This document shows, one piece after another, positions 8,438 to 19,463 of a DNA stretch of 64,000 nt. The stretch comes from Eubacterium sp. (GTDB lineage: Bacteria > Bacillota > Clostridia > Lachnospirales > Lachnospiraceae). The stretch covers positions 1-64,000 of the forward strand of contig JAFYHN010000055.1 of the NCBI GenBank assembly GCA_017539165.1, written 5' to 3'. Both the position numbers and the translations under genes were made by a program. Position 1 is the first letter of the stretch, and each line of letters begins with the position of its first letter. The notes under the pieces were generated by a model. That model made no database searches, had not been told where the DNA came from, and worked only from the letters and a program-made list of their open reading frames with translations.

Positions 8438-9241
8438 TTAAACTCTCTTGAGCTCGCGAATAAGGCTCTTCTTATCGCTGCTTCTCATAAGCATCTCTCC
8501 GATAAGAACTGCATCTGTTCCATTCTCCTTGAGAACTTTTATATCCTCCGGTTTTGACATTCCGCTTTCTGACACGAAGATTACATCGCTCGGAACCATC
8601 TCTCGAAGTCGGATACTGTTATTTATATCCACAGAAAAATCTTTCAGATTTCGGTTATTTACTCCGAGAATTCTTGCACCGGCATTCAGGCATCTGTCAA
8701 CTTCCTCAGCATCATGTGCCTCAAAAAGGCAAGACAGGCCGAGAACATCTGCTATCTCAAAATACTGTTTCAGTTCCTTATCAGAAAGGATTGCCGCGAT
8801 CAACAGAACCGCTGACGCACCCATGAGTTTAGCCTGATATATCATATAAGGATCGATCGTAAAGTCCTTTCTCAGAACTGGAATACCAACTTCTTTAGTT
8901 ATCGCTTTCAGATATTCATCGCTTCCCTTAAATCTGTCTGGTTCGGTGAGGCATGATATTGCATCTGCGCCACTCTCCTCATATTCTTTCGCGATCTCAA
9001 GATAAGGAAAATCTTCAGCGATTATCCCCTTGGATGGAGATGCCTTCTTCACTTCTGAGATGATAGACAATTTCCTCCTTGATAAGGCTTCTTCAAATGG
9101 ATAATCAAACTCCTGAACTTCCATTTCCTGAGCAGCAAGGAGCTCTGCATCACGCTGAATGTTGCGTGGAGTATAGAGCTCTTTCTGCTTTTCTATTCTT
9201 ATTCTGGTTAAATCAGCTAATTCGTCGAGAATCATTTTCAT
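8438..9241 (-). CDS. trpC: Indole-3-glycerol phosphate synthase
   Basis: 267 residues, full length. It catalyses CdRP to indole-3-glycerol phosphate. Motifs: SEVKKASPSKG (catalytic Lys), ISCLTEPDRFKGS, VLRKDFTIDPYMIY (Lys proton donor), LLIAAILS, GVNNRNLKDF and VSESGMSKPED, in TIM-barrel order. Ten bases separate it from trpD. Confidence 0.96.
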   Translation of the reverse strand: MKMILDELADLTRIRIEKQKELYTPRNIQRDAELLAAQEMEVQEFDYPFEEALSRRKLSIISEVKKASPSKGIIAEDFPYLEIAKEYEESGADAISCLTEPDRFKGSDEYLKAITKEVGIPVLRKDFTIDPYMIYQAKLMGASAVLLIAAILSDKELKQYFEIADVLGLSCLFEAHDAEEVDRCLNAGARILGVNNRNLKDFSVDINNSIRLREMVPSDVIFVSESGMSKPEDIKVLKENGTDAVLIGEMLMRSSDKKSLIRELKRV

Positions 9242-9251
9242 CTCACCTTTT

Positions 9252-10271
9252 CTATCTATTACTTACTTCGATAAACTTTTCAAGTGTTGCAGTTGCTTTT
9301 CCTGAAGCGATGATCTCCTTAGCAAGCTCGATTCCGTCTTTCATAGAATCTGCTTTTCCACCTATATAAAGTGCTGCTCCGGCATTAAGGAGTGTTGCAT
9401 TTCTCTTAGGTCCTGTTTCTTCACCGCTAAGGATTCTTCTTGTGATCTCAGCATTTACTGAAGGATCTCCACCAACAAGGTCTTCCTTCTTACACATTTC
9501 AAATCCAAAATCCTCTGGACGAATTACGCTAGTTCTATACCAGCCGTCTCTTATCTCACATACTGTTGTTGGTGAGCTGAGTGATATCTCATCAAGTTTA
9601 TCCTGACCGAAGACTACCATTCCTCTCTTAACTCCAAGATCTGCAAGAACCTGAGCAAGCGGCTCGACAAGATACTCATCATATACTCCGAGGAGCATCT
9701 GAGTTGGCTTTCCAGGGTTTGTAAGTGGTCCAAGAATGTTGAATACAGTTCTGAATCCAAGTTCTTTTCTGATAGGTCCAACATACTTCATTGATGTATG
9801 GTACTTCTGAGCGAAGAAGAAGCACATTCCGACTTCCTTTAGAAGCTCAACACATTTGTCAGGATCCTGCTGGATATTTACACCAAGTGCCTCAAGACAG
9901 TCAGCTGTTCCGCACTTAGATGAAGCTGCTCTGTTTCCGTGCTTAGCAACCTTCATTCCACCTGCCGCAGCGATAAGAGCGGAAGTAGTGGATATATTAA
10001 AGCTGTGTGCATTATCTCCACCTGTTCCTACTATCTCAAAGATCTCCATACCTGTATCAACAGGAATTGCATTGTCGCGCATAGCTGCTGCACATCCTGC
10101 TATCTCATCCTTAGTCTCAGCCTTTGCACTCTTTGTAGAAAGAGCTGAAAGAAATGCCGCATTCTGTGTAGGCGTTGTTTCACCGCTCATTATCTCATTC
10201 ATTACAGCATATGCCTCATCATAAGTAAGATCCTGCTTATTAACGATTTTCTCTATAGCCTCTTTGATCAT
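9252..10271 (-). CDS. trpD: Anthranilate phosphoribosyltransferase
   Basis: 339 residues, standard length. It joins PRPP and anthranilate. The PRPP site [14 protein letters not shown] and the anthranilate-side [21 protein letters not shown] are intact, as are [22 protein letters not shown] and the Mg-binding DE (QDKLDEIS). Start: ATG nine bases after GGAGG. The 67-base gap before it, unusually large for this operon, is taken up by a palindromic repeat that begins inside the end of trpG. Confidence 0.96.
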   Translation of the reverse strand: MIKEAIEKIVNKQDLTYDEAYAVMNEIMSGETTPTQNAAFLSALSTKSAKAETKDEIAGCAAAMRDNAIPVDTGMEIFEIVGTGGDNAHSFNISTTSALIAAAGGMKVAKHGNRAASSKCGTADCLEALGVNIQQDPDKCVELLKEVGMCFFFAQKYHTSMKYVGPIRKELGFRTVFNILGPLTNPGKPTQMLLGVYDEYLVEPLAQVLADLGVKRGMVVFGQDKLDEISLSSPTTVCEIRDGWYRTSVIRPEDFGFEMCKKEDLVGGDPSVNAEITRRILSGEETGPKRNATLLNAGAALYIGGKADSMKDGIELAKEIIASGKATATLEKFIEVSNR

Positions 10272-10308
10272 TTATATATACCTCCGTGTTAATGATTAAT
10301 TTTTGAAA

Positions 10309-10347
10309 AATATGACACTTTAAATCTGATTTCAACTGTCATATTTT
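10309..10347. repeat. Palindromic repeat, copy 4, overlapping the trpG stop
   Basis: AATATGACACTTTAAATC faces GATTTCAACTGTCATATT, a diverged left arm against a right arm identical to that of the copy at 140. The trpG stop codon (TGA, 10339-10341) lies within the right arm and the last trpG codons use the TATTTT flank, so the repeat sits at the extreme 3' end of a coding sequence inside an operon. Confidence 0.7.
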
Positions 10348-10926
10348 TATGAAGTTTCTGAGGATTCCCATTCCTTCCGGTGTAAGGATTGATTCCGGAT
10401 GGAACTGAAGTCCATAGATAGGATATTCAGTATGTTTTACTGCCATTATCTCGCCGTCGTCATCTGAAACAGCTATAACCTTGAGGCATTCTGGGATTGT
10501 CTTCTGCTTTGCTGCCAGTGAATGGTATCTCGCTACTTCCAGTTTTCTGCTGTTCTTATCAGCATTTATTCCGACGCCATCGAAGATCGGATCATCTTCT
10601 ATAGTACATACTGACTGTTTTCCATGCATCAGTCTTTTGGCATATGTTACTGTTGCTCCGAAAACTTCACATATCGCCTGATGTCCCAGACATACTCCCA
10701 TGATAGGAATCTTTCCACCTATCTTTCTTACCACTTCTTCACATATCCCGGCGTCTTCCGGCTTTCCCGGTCCCGGTGAAAGTATTATATGTGACGGATT
10801 TAAAGCTTCTATTTCTTCAACAGTCATCTCATCATTTCTGATCACTTTAATATCGGGAGTTATGCTTCCTATAAGCTGATATAAGTTATAAGAAAAACTA
10901 TCGTAATTATCTATTAAAAGTATCAT
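10339..10926 (-). CDS. trpG: Anthranilate synthase component II (glutamine amidotransferase)
   Basis: 195 residues. Class I glutamine amidotransferase that feeds ammonia to TrpE. Triad marks: Cys in MGVCLGHQAI, and His/Glu in LQFHPES. NYDSFSYNLY and SPGPGKPEDAG are also typical. It could serve folate PabA function as well; no pab gene is nearby. The stop lies within a palindromic repeat. Start preceded by GGGAGGCGGAG. Confidence 0.95.
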   Translation of the reverse strand: MILLIDNYDSFSYNLYQLIGSITPDIKVIRNDEMTVEEIEALNPSHIILSPGPGKPEDAGICEEVVRKIGGKIPIMGVCLGHQAICEVFGATVTYAKRLMHGKQSVCTIEDDPIFDGVGINADKNSRKLEVARYHSLAAKQKTIPECLKVIAVSDDDGEIMAVKHTEYPIYGLQFHPESILTPEGMGILRNFIKI

Positions 10927-10944
10927 TACTTCTCCGCCTCCCTT

Positions 10945-12402
10945 CTAAACTAACTCGCTTGATTTGATGGCACTCACTACAGCCTTCGCCTTATTGATGC
11001 ATTCCTGATATTCTTTCTCAGGAACTGAATCAGCAACGATTCCTGCACCACTTCTAACGAATACCTTGCCATTCTTCTTATACGCTATTCGAATAGCGAT
11101 ACAAGTATCCATATTTCCGGTAAAATCTATATACCCTATTGCTCCGCCATATATTCCACGCTTGTTGTTCTCCAGTTCATTTATGAGCTGGCACGCTCTG
11201 ATCTTCGGAGCTCCCGAAAGAGTTCCTGCAGGAAGCACTGCCTCAATAGCATCAAGTGCATCCTTATCTTCTCTGATCACTCCTCTGACTGTCGAACCTA
11301 TATGCATTACGTGTGAGAATCTCAGAACCTCCTGGTACTTCTCAACCTCAACTGTGCCAAACTTACTTACTCGACCGAGATCATTTCTTCCCAGGTCAAC
11401 CAGCATGTTGTGCTCAGCCAGTTCCTTCTCATCCTTTTTAAGCTCCACTTCCAGTGCCTTGTCCTCATCCGGATTCTTTCCTCTCGGTCTTGTTCCAGCA
11501 AGCGGAAATGTATGAAGCACGCCATTCTCTAACTTGACAAGTGTCTCCGGTGATGCACCAGCAACCTCAACGTCTGTTCCAGAAAAATAGAACATATATG
11601 GTGAAGGATTGATCGTTCTGAGTACTCTGTAAGTATTCAGAAGACTTCCACTGAACGGAGCTTCCATCCTGTTTGAGAGAACTATCTGGAAAATATCACC
11701 TTCAAATATATGTTTCTTTCCTTTTTCGACCATCTCACAATACTGCTGCTCATTGAAGAATGGTTTGAAATCTCCTTCAACCTTTCCTTCTGGTTCTTTA
11801 GCCTTCTCACCGTTCTTCAGAAGATCGATCAATTTTCCCAGTTCCTCGGATGCTCTCTTATATTCGTTATCCGGGTCATCAAGTTTGACATTTACTATCA
11901 GAACAATTCTCTGTCTCACATTATCAAATGCAATCACTTTGTCAAACAGCATCAGATCCATGTCTTTAAATTCATTTTCATCCTTTACATCTGAAGCAGT
12001 TGTCGGCTCGCTATACTTCAGATAATCATATGAGAAATATCCCACAAGACCACCAGTAAATGGAGGAAGATATTCTATTCTAGGACTTCTATACTGATTA
12101 AGCACCTGTCTCAGATAGTCCGACGGATTATCAGTATGTATTGTTTCATCTCCTGCCTTTAGTTCTCCGTCTATGCAGCTTATCTCCATACGTGGCTCAT
12201 AACCGAGAAATGTATATCGACCCCAATTCTCATCCGCCTGTGCCGACTCCAGCATATATGTATGTTCAGATGAATTTTTAAGGATTCTGAGCGCTTCTAT
12301 CGGAGTTATAAAATCCGATAATATCTCACAGCTTACCGGTGCAACTGTGTACTTATCTCTGCTCAGAGTTTTTATCTCTTCCAGTGATGGTCTGATCTCC
12401 AT
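10945..12402 (-). CDS. trpE: Anthranilate synthase component I
   Basis: 485 residues, normal for TrpE. It converts chorismate plus ammonia to anthranilate. N-terminal feedback site LESAQADENWGRYTFLG (LESx...GR) suggests tryptophan inhibition. The C-terminal chorismate-binding domain shows FQIVLSNRM, PSPYMFYF, GASPETLVKL, PLAGTRPRG, ELAEHNMLVDLGRNDLGRV, and AGTLSGAPKIRA. It lies 18 bases before trpG and 25 bases after the ACT gene. Confidence 0.96.
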   Translation of the reverse strand: MEIRPSLEEIKTLSRDKYTVAPVSCEILSDFITPIEALRILKNSSEHTYMLESAQADENWGRYTFLGYEPRMEISCIDGELKAGDETIHTDNPSDYLRQVLNQYRSPRIEYLPPFTGGLVGYFSYDYLKYSEPTTASDVKDENEFKDMDLMLFDKVIAFDNVRQRIVLIVNVKLDDPDNEYKRASEELGKLIDLLKNGEKAKEPEGKVEGDFKPFFNEQQYCEMVEKGKKHIFEGDIFQIVLSNRMEAPFSGSLLNTYRVLRTINPSPYMFYFSGTDVEVAGASPETLVKLENGVLHTFPLAGTRPRGKNPDEDKALEVELKKDEKELAEHNMLVDLGRNDLGRVSKFGTVEVEKYQEVLRFSHVMHIGSTVRGVIREDKDALDAIEAVLPAGTLSGAPKIRACQLINELENNKRGIYGGAIGYIDFTGNMDTCIAIRIAYKKNGKVFVRSGAGIVADSVPEKEYQECINKAKAVVSAIKSSELV

Positions 12403-12427
12403 GATAATCTCCCTTCATTAAATAATA

Positions 12428-12832
12428 CTATATAGTCTTGTATCCCTTACTCTTAAGGCTTGCCTCTACCTCTGTATATCCTACTACCTTCATAACAGCC
12501 AACGGTGTTTTTGCATCTCTGCTGTAAGATACGTAAAGATAATCTATATTTATATTGCATGTGTCTAATGTATCTAGAAGTGCCGTAAGACTTCCAACAT
12601 CATCCGGTATCTCCACTCCGATAACCTTATCGAGCTTGCACATATATCCTTTTGAAGTAAGAAGCTCCTTAGCACGTTCTGGTTCTGTTACAAGCATTCT
12701 TACAATCCCGTATTCCGCACTGTCATTTGTTACTACATTAGAGATATCGATTCCAGCATCCGATACAATCTTAGAAACCTTGAACATGGAACCTTTGATA
12801 TTCTCTGTGAAAATTGATAACTGATTGATCAT
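12428..12832 (-). CDS. Small tandem ACT-domain protein, first gene of the trp operon
   Basis: 134 residues comprising two ACT folds: about 1-65 (NQLSIFTENIKGSMFKVSKIVSDAGI..) and 70-134 (GVEIPDDVGSLTALLDTLDTCNI..). There is no catalytic domain. ACT pairs bind amino acids, so a ligand-sensing role in tryptophan or aromatic control is inferred from its position between the T-box and trpE. Start: ATG after GGAGG (ACGGAGGATTAAATC). Confidence 0.8.
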   Translation of the reverse strand: MINQLSIFTENIKGSMFKVSKIVSDAGIDISNVVTNDSAEYGIVRMLVTEPERAKELLTSKGYMCKLDKVIGVEIPDDVGSLTALLDTLDTCNINIDYLYVSYSRDAKTPLAVMKVVGYTEVEASLKSKGYKTI

Positions 12833-12844
12833 GATTTAATCCTC

Positions 12845-13246
12845 CGTAAAAACAAAAGTCCCAGCAGTCTAATCACTTAAACTGCTGGGACAGGATATCT
12901 AAAATTATTCCTGCGGTGCCACCCGGCTTGGTGTATTCTTACACCCTCTTAGCGCCTGCCTCAATCTAATCGCTTATTGAAACAATTATCTATTTACAAG
13001 CCGAATTTTGTTTACGAAGATTCCTACTCCGTCTCCCATACTATTAAATTCTATTGAACCGGCCTTCGCATCTATGTTAATGAGCATATGCACATGTCAG
13101 TTCTCAAATCTATTTCAGGTTGCCCTCTGAAGTCCATTCAGTAACACACTTAACGCCACAATCTCACCACCTGCGGCTCTCTGTAATCAAGGAGGTCTTA
13201 CCTACTTACTCTTCATCCTTGGTTTATCCGCTATTAAGTTAAATAT
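12845..13246 (-). promoter_or_regulatory. T-box leader, tryptophan specific
   Basis: Minus-strand leader of the trp operon. The T-box antiterminator core GCCGGGTGGCACCGCAGG lies at about 12913-12930, followed by a terminator with an 11-bp perfect stem (GTCCCAGCAGT, 12881-12891 with 12858-12868) and TTTTGTTTTT. Upstream, stem I shows AAGAGTAAGTAGG and GAGAGCCGCAGGTGGTG, and the specifier-loop region GAATGGACTTCAGAGGGC contains UGG at 13136-13134, the Trp codon. Uncharged tRNA-Trp would pair with both regions and allow read-through into the ACT-trpEGDCF operon. Confidence 0.92.
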
Positions 13247-13252
13247 AGAAGA

Positions 13253-13282
13253 ATACTATCACCAGAGGCTACCATTTGTCAA
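13253..13282 (-). promoter_or_regulatory. Promoter of the trp operon
   Basis: -35 TTGACA (13282-13277) and -10 TAGTAT (13258-13253), spacer 18, directly upstream of the T-box leader. Confidence 0.75.
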
Positions 13283-13316
13283 TCACTTTTATAACTCAGA
13301 TACCTTGGATTTTGAA

Positions 13317-15416
13317 TTAGTTTACGCTGAAAAGAAGCTGTCCATAGCTTGGGAATGGCCAATCCTTCTGTGATGTGAGCATCTCAGCTTCATCAACGTA
13401 TGATCTAAGTGTATCCATCTTAGGAAGCATTTCATCTCTTACAAACTCTGATGACTTGAATACATCTGAAAGACCCTTGAATGTCTTAAGAGCTTCTTCT
13501 AGATCCTTAACTGAATCAAGGATATGATCTGTAAGTTCTGAAAGTCTCTCCATTGTAGATACTTCATAGTTACATTTAACCTTATCACTAACCTGTCTCA
13601 TAAGAGATGTTGTCTCTGCAAGTCTGAAGAGGTATCTCTCAATCGCTGGAAGATAATTCTTACGAACCATGTCTACCATTGTAAGTCCTTCGATATTAAC
13701 CTGCTTTACATAGTTTTCAAGCATGATCTCGCATCTTGACTCAAGCTCAGCCTCTGTAAATACCTTGTGAGCCATGAGCATTTCCTTGTTCTTTGCATCA
13801 AGGAGATGTGGCATTGCATCAGCTGTAGTCTTAAGATTTGAAAGACCTCTAACCTCTGTAGCTTCCTTAACCCACTCATCACCATATCCGTTACCGTCGA
13901 AGAGAATTCTCTGATGATCTGTGATAACTCTCTTGATAAGTGCATGAAGATCTTCCTCAAAGTTAGCTGACTTCTCAAGCTCATCAGCATACTGACGAAG
14001 GCTTTCTGCTACTGCTGCATTTAACATGATGTTGCAGCAAGCGATACTATTCGAAGAACCGAGTGATCTGAACTCGAACTTGTTACCTGTAAATGCGAAT
14101 GGTGATGTTCTGTTTCTATCTGTTGTATCTCTACTGAATCTTGGAAGTGAACTTACTCCAAGCTTCATAACTACCTTCTCTGTTCCTTCGTATGGAGTAT
14201 CATTTCTTATAGCATCAAGGATTGCTGTAAGCTCATCTCCAAGGAAGATTGAAATGATTGCAGGAGGTGCTTCATTAGCTCCAAGTCTGTGGTCATTTCC
14301 TGCAGTAGCAACTGAAAGTCTGAGAAGATCCTGATAATCATCAACTGCCTGGATTACTGCACAGAGGAAAAGCAGGAACTGTGCGTTCTCATAAGGTGTT
14401 TTTCCAGGGGACAGAAGGTTGATACCTGTATCTGTTCCGATTGACCAGTTGTTATGCTTACCTGATCCATTTACACCTGCAAATGGCTTCTCATGAAGAA
14501 GACATTCCATACCATGTCTTGAAGCAACCTTCTTCATTATCTCCATTGTAAGCTGGTTAGCATCTGTTGCTACATTTGTTGTCGAATATATAGGCGCAAG
14601 CTCGTGCTGTGCTGGAGCAACCTCGTTATGCTCTGTCTTTGCAAGGATTCCAAGTTTCCAAAGCTCCTGATTGAGGTCTGACATATATTCCTGTACACGT
14701 GGCTTGATAACTCCGAAATAGTGGTCGTCCATCTCCTGACCCTTTGGAGGCATTGCTCCGAAAAGTGTTCTACCTGTATACTTAAGGTCAGGTCTCTTGT
14801 TAAATACTTCTTTATCTACAAGGAAATATTCCTGCTCAGGTCCAACGCTTGTTCTTACATAATTTGCATCTGTTCCGAACAGTTTGAGAATTCTTTTTGC
14901 CTGCTTGTTGATAGCCTGCATAGATCTGAGAAGCGGTGTCTTCTTATCAAGTGCTTCTCCGGAATATGAACAGAATGCTGTAGGAATGCAGAGTGTCTTG
15001 TCCTTGATAAATGCATATGATGTTGGATCCCATGCTGTATATCCACGAGCTTCGAATGTTGCTCTAAGTCCTCCTGAAGGGAATGATGAAGCATCAGGCT
15101 CACCCTTGATAAGTTCCTTTCCAGAGAACTCCATCAGAACTCCTCCGTCAGGTGAAGGTGATATAAAGCTGTCGTGCTTCTCAGCTGTAACTCCTGTAAG
15201 TGGCTGGAACCAATGTGTGAAATGTGTTGCTCCGTTCTCTATAGCCCAGTTCTTCATCTCTTCAGCAACTGCATCAGCTACTTTCTCATCAAGTTTTTCA
15301 TTCTCATCAATAGTCTTTTTCAGTGATGCATATACATCATCTGAAAGTCTGGCTCTCATTACTCTGTCATCGAATACCAGTGATCCAAATAACTCAGGAA
15401 TATTTGTCTTTTCCAT
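13317..15416 (-). CDS. glnN: Glutamine synthetase type III
   Basis: 699 residues, the size of GSIII and much larger than GSI. It makes glutamine from glutamate, ammonia and ATP. Marks: N-terminal FGSLVFDD and HWFQPLTG, the metal/glutamate block [59 protein letters not shown] and [16 protein letters not shown], plus a long C-terminal helical region. It has its own promoter and hairpin leader with a terminator, apart from the glnA-like operon upstream. A second, short GS-like gene lies 0.8 kb away. Confidence 0.95.
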   Translation of the reverse strand: MEKTNIPELFGSLVFDDRVMRARLSDDVYASLKKTIDENEKLDEKVADAVAEEMKNWAIENGATHFTHWFQPLTGVTAEKHDSFISPSPDGGVLMEFSGKELIKGEPDASSFPSGGLRATFEARGYTAWDPTSYAFIKDKTLCIPTAFCSYSGEALDKKTPLLRSMQAINKQAKRILKLFGTDANYVRTSVGPEQEYFLVDKEVFNKRPDLKYTGRTLFGAMPPKGQEMDDHYFGVIKPRVQEYMSDLNQELWKLGILAKTEHNEVAPAQHELAPIYSTTNVATDANQLTMEIMKKVASRHGMECLLHEKPFAGVNGSGKHNNWSIGTDTGINLLSPGKTPYENAQFLLFLCAVIQAVDDYQDLLRLSVATAGNDHRLGANEAPPAIISIFLGDELTAILDAIRNDTPYEGTEKVVMKLGVSSLPRFSRDTTDRNRTSPFAFTGNKFEFRSLGSSNSIACCNIMLNAAVAESLRQYADELEKSANFEEDLHALIKRVITDHQRILFDGNGYGDEWVKEATEVRGLSNLKTTADAMPHLLDAKNKEMLMAHKVFTEAELESRCEIMLENYVKQVNIEGLTMVDMVRKNYLPAIERYLFRLAETTSLMRQVSDKVKCNYEVSTMERLSELTDHILDSVKDLEEALKTFKGLSDVFKSSEFVRDEMLPKMDTLRSYVDEAEMLTSQKDWPFPSYGQLLFSVN

Positions 15417-15486
15417 CTCTTTTATATCCTCCTTAATGTACCGGCTTACCGGCAGTAATTATTTACGATTTAGATTTATAAAACAG

Positions 15487-15569
15487 AAAAAGCGCCCTAG
15501 AGATTATTCTCTAAGACGCCTTTGTCTTCTACGAGTAATTACGATACTCCTATATTTTTTAAATGTCAA
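15487..15569 (-). promoter_or_regulatory. Promoter and antitermination-type leader of GSIII
   Basis: -35 TTGACA (15569-15564), -10 TATCGT (15546-15541), spacer 17. The transcript then forms AAGAC-AAAGGC-GTCTT (15528-15513), a 5-bp stem with a hexaloop having A at 1 and G at 4. The loop and 3' arm are re-used as the 5' arm of a terminator (AAAGGCGTCTTAGAGA with TCTCTAGGGCGCTTTTT, 15523-15487). The two structures exclude each other, as in ANTAR-regulated leaders. The known second ANTAR hairpin upstream (P1) is not evident because the leader is too short. Confidence 0.8.
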
Positions 15570-15587
15570 ATGTTTTTTGAAAAAATT

Positions 15588-16166
15588 TTAATCATCAACT
15601 ATTTCTTCTGCCACCTGACGCTTTGTAAGTCCTCTGTTCATGGCCTCTCTGATGATATGTTCGTGTGCTTCACTCTCCTTCATTCCACGTTCAACAAGAA
15701 GAATCTTGGCACGACTCACAACCTTCAGTTCATCCATCTTCTCCGTCAATGTCCTTATCTTCTTCTGCGCCTGTCTCAATCTGTCATTCATCGCAATAAG
15801 AAGCTTGACCATCCTCTCCATCTCGGACAGTTTCAGTGGTTTTGAGATCGTCAGCACACCATAATCTATCAGATGGTCATTAGCATTACTATATAGCTCT
15901 GTTGGCACGGCAAATATGATTCCAGAGCTATGTTTATCAACTATATCCATAACAAAATCAGTGCCCATTCCATCCTGAAGCGGTGCATTGATTATTATGA
16001 TGTCATATTCTCTGACAAGAAGTTCCCGCCTGGCAGCAGATGCGCTTTTTCTTATCTCTACAACATCAAAACGTCTGTCCGGAAGTATCTTCTTCGTCAT
16101 CGTATTAAATTGTTCTGAAGACGATACTATAAGTACCGAATATCTTTTATCTGATTTTTCTTTCAT
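15588..16166 (-). CDS. ANTAR-domain RNA-binding antiterminator with pseudo-receiver
   Basis: 192 residues. Residues about 8-120 fold like a response-regulator receiver but lack the acidic pair (Ser15/Ser16 in LIVSSSE) and have Asn60 where the phospho-Asp should be (DIIIINAPL); the KP pair is kept (SKPL). A helical linker leads to an ANTAR domain (about 135-190: SRAKILLVERGMKESEAHEH..AMNRGLTKRQVAEEIV). ANTAR domains bind paired hexaloop hairpins in nascent RNA and stop terminator formation, as for EutV and NasR. It ends a unit pyrG - GS-like - ANTAR, 23 bases after the GS-like gene. Its likely targets are the five nitrogen-gene leaders in this window. Activation is probably not classical phosphorylation; direct contact with a ligand or a GS/PII partner is inferred. 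Confidence 0.88.
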   Translation of the reverse strand: MKEKSDKRYSVLIVSSSEQFNTMTKKILPDRRFDVVEIRKSASAARRELLVREYDIIIINAPLQDGMGTDFVMDIVDKHSSGIIFAVPTELYSNANDHLIDYGVLTISKPLKLSEMERMVKLLIAMNDRLRQAQKKIRTLTEKMDELKVVSRAKILLVERGMKESEAHEHIIREAMNRGLTKRQVAEEIVDD

Positions 16167-16189
16167 GGTACCCCGGTTCAGAATAGTTT

Positions 16190-17362
16190 TTAGGATATAT
16201 ATTTATCTACAATAGTTTTAGGCAGTATGCTCTGTATAAATTCACTCTCTTTAGCAATCTTCATAGCTTCTTTTCTTGACTTCGGAAGCATATTTACTTC
16301 ATCGGAAACTTCATCCGGAAGACTGATCTTATTCTTTATTCCATAAAGCCCCGCATGGATAAGCAGCGCATAAGCAAGATAAGGGTTACTGAGCGCATCA
16401 GGAGAACGCAGTTCTACCTTCGTCTGTCCGCTCACCTGGTTTATGTGCATAAGTCCGGAACTACCAGTACTTGTCCAGTTAACCTTGTCTGGTGCAGTAC
16501 CTGTTCCGAAACGGTTATAAGATGCATCTGTAGGATTCAGGAATATAGTTATATCCTTAATCTTGGAAAGGATTCCTGCAGCCGCATATTTAACGACGTC
16601 ATTTCCATCCTTATCCTGCGCAAAAATATTGATATGATATCCATTTCCTGGTTTATCAGCTATCGGCATCGGAGAAAAGTCCGCATAGAGTCCATTTCTG
16701 TCGGCAACAGTAGCAACAACCATCTTAAATGTGGTCATCTGATCTGCTGCTTTGAGAGGTTTTCCGTAATGAAAATCGATCTCATTCTGTCCCGGCCCCC
16801 TCTCATGATGAGAACGTTCCGGAGTAAGACCCATCTCTTCTATGATGAGACAGATCTCTCTACGTATATTTTCACCTCTGTCGAGAGGCGCGATATCCAT
16901 ATAGCCGGCCTCGTCATAAGGTATCTTTGTCGGCTTTGCTTCGTCATCAGTCTTGAACAGATAGAATTCCATCTCAGAACCGAACTTGAAATCAACTCCT
17001 GCTTCTTTCGCCTCTTCGACAGCCCTTCTAAGTATATTTCTGGTATCTGCTTCAAATGGCTTTCCATCTACTGTACAGACATCGCAGAACATTCTGAGAA
17101 CCCTGCCGGATTCCGGTCTCCAAGGAAGAACCGAAAGGGTTGATGGGTCCGGACGAAGATACAGAGTAGCCTCATCGCTTCCCTCAAATCCCCTGATAAC
17201 TCTTGCATTAATCGGAATTCCATCTCTGAATGCCTTATGGATCTCACTAGGCATTACCGAGATATTTTTTTGCACACCAAATGCATCTCTGAATGCAAGT
17301 CGGATAAACTTGGCATCTTCTTCCTCGATGTATTCCATTACCTCTGATTCCGTATAATTCAT
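16190..17362 (-). CDS. glnA: Short type I glutamine synthetase-like protein
   Basis: 390 residues, about 50 shorter than typical GlnA. Conserved: AKFIRLAFRDAFGVQKNISV (N-terminal beta-grasp), SEMEFYLF, HHERGPGQNEIDF (metal glutamates), GNGYHINI and KVELRSPDALSNPYLAY. Odd: the segment that normally reads like NRS..VR(V/I)P, carrying arginines for ATP and phosphate transfer, is here TGSSGLMHINQ, so both arginines are absent. Activity may be altered or lost; a sensor role with the adjacent ANTAR protein is possible. The surrounding sequence reads cleanly on both sides, so this is not a frameshift. It starts 45 bases after pyrG. Confidence 0.8.
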   Translation of the reverse strand: MNYTESEVMEYIEEEDAKFIRLAFRDAFGVQKNISVMPSEIHKAFRDGIPINARVIRGFEGSDEATLYLRPDPSTLSVLPWRPESGRVLRMFCDVCTVDGKPFEADTRNILRRAVEEAKEAGVDFKFGSEMEFYLFKTDDEAKPTKIPYDEAGYMDIAPLDRGENIRREICLIIEEMGLTPERSHHERGPGQNEIDFHYGKPLKAADQMTTFKMVVATVADRNGLYADFSPMPIADKPGNGYHINIFAQDKDGNDVVKYAAAGILSKIKDITIFLNPTDASYNRFGTGTAPDKVNWTSTGSSGLMHINQVSGQTKVELRSPDALSNPYLAYALLIHAGLYGIKNKISLPDEVSDEVNMLPKSRKEAMKIAKESEFIQSILPKTIVDKYIS

Positions 17363-17407
17363 ATCTGTTCCTTTCTTTTTAATCCTTCACTCAGGATAAC
17401 ACTTCTC

Positions 17408-19144
<1,737 letters not shown>

Positions 19145-19175
19145 TCATGAGCTGCAAATAGTAACTTCACTCACC

Positions 19176-19283
19176 AAAACATAGAAGGCACTTCGAGCTA
19201 TAAACCCGAAGCGCCTTTGCTTCATAACATAATATTAATTTTCTAAACAATTTCTAGTATATTACTTTAAAATTAAAAGTCAA
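19176..19283 (-). promoter_or_regulatory. Promoter and antitermination-type leader of pyrG-glnA-ANTAR
   Basis: -35 TTGACT (19283-19278), -10 TATACT (19261-19256), spacer 16. The hairpin GAAGC-AAAGGC-GCTTC (19223-19208) has the A1/G4 hexaloop. Competing terminator AAGGCGCTTCGGG with CTCGAAGTGCCTT (13 pairs, about 19217-19185) is followed by a weak CTATGTTTT tail. If the ANTAR gene is on this transcript, it controls itself. Confidence 0.78.
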
Positions 19284-19422
19284 GAGGGGAAATGCGAATT
19301 TTTCATATAGTTTATCACATTTATTTAATCTTGACCGTTTTAGGCGTACCAAAATCCGTTTTATATAATAGTAGGAATAAAATCGGCGAATATAAATCTC
19401 AAAAAAATTTTGAAAAAATGCA

Positions 19423-19451
19423 TTGACAAGAATCTGAATTCGGAGTAATAT
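19423..19451 (+). promoter_or_regulatory. Promoter of amtB
   Basis: -35 TTGACA (19423-19428), 17-base spacer, -10 TAATAT (19446-19451). Divergent from the pyrG promoter about 140 bases away. Confidence 0.85.
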
Positions 19452-19463
19452 GTGTTCTCGTAA

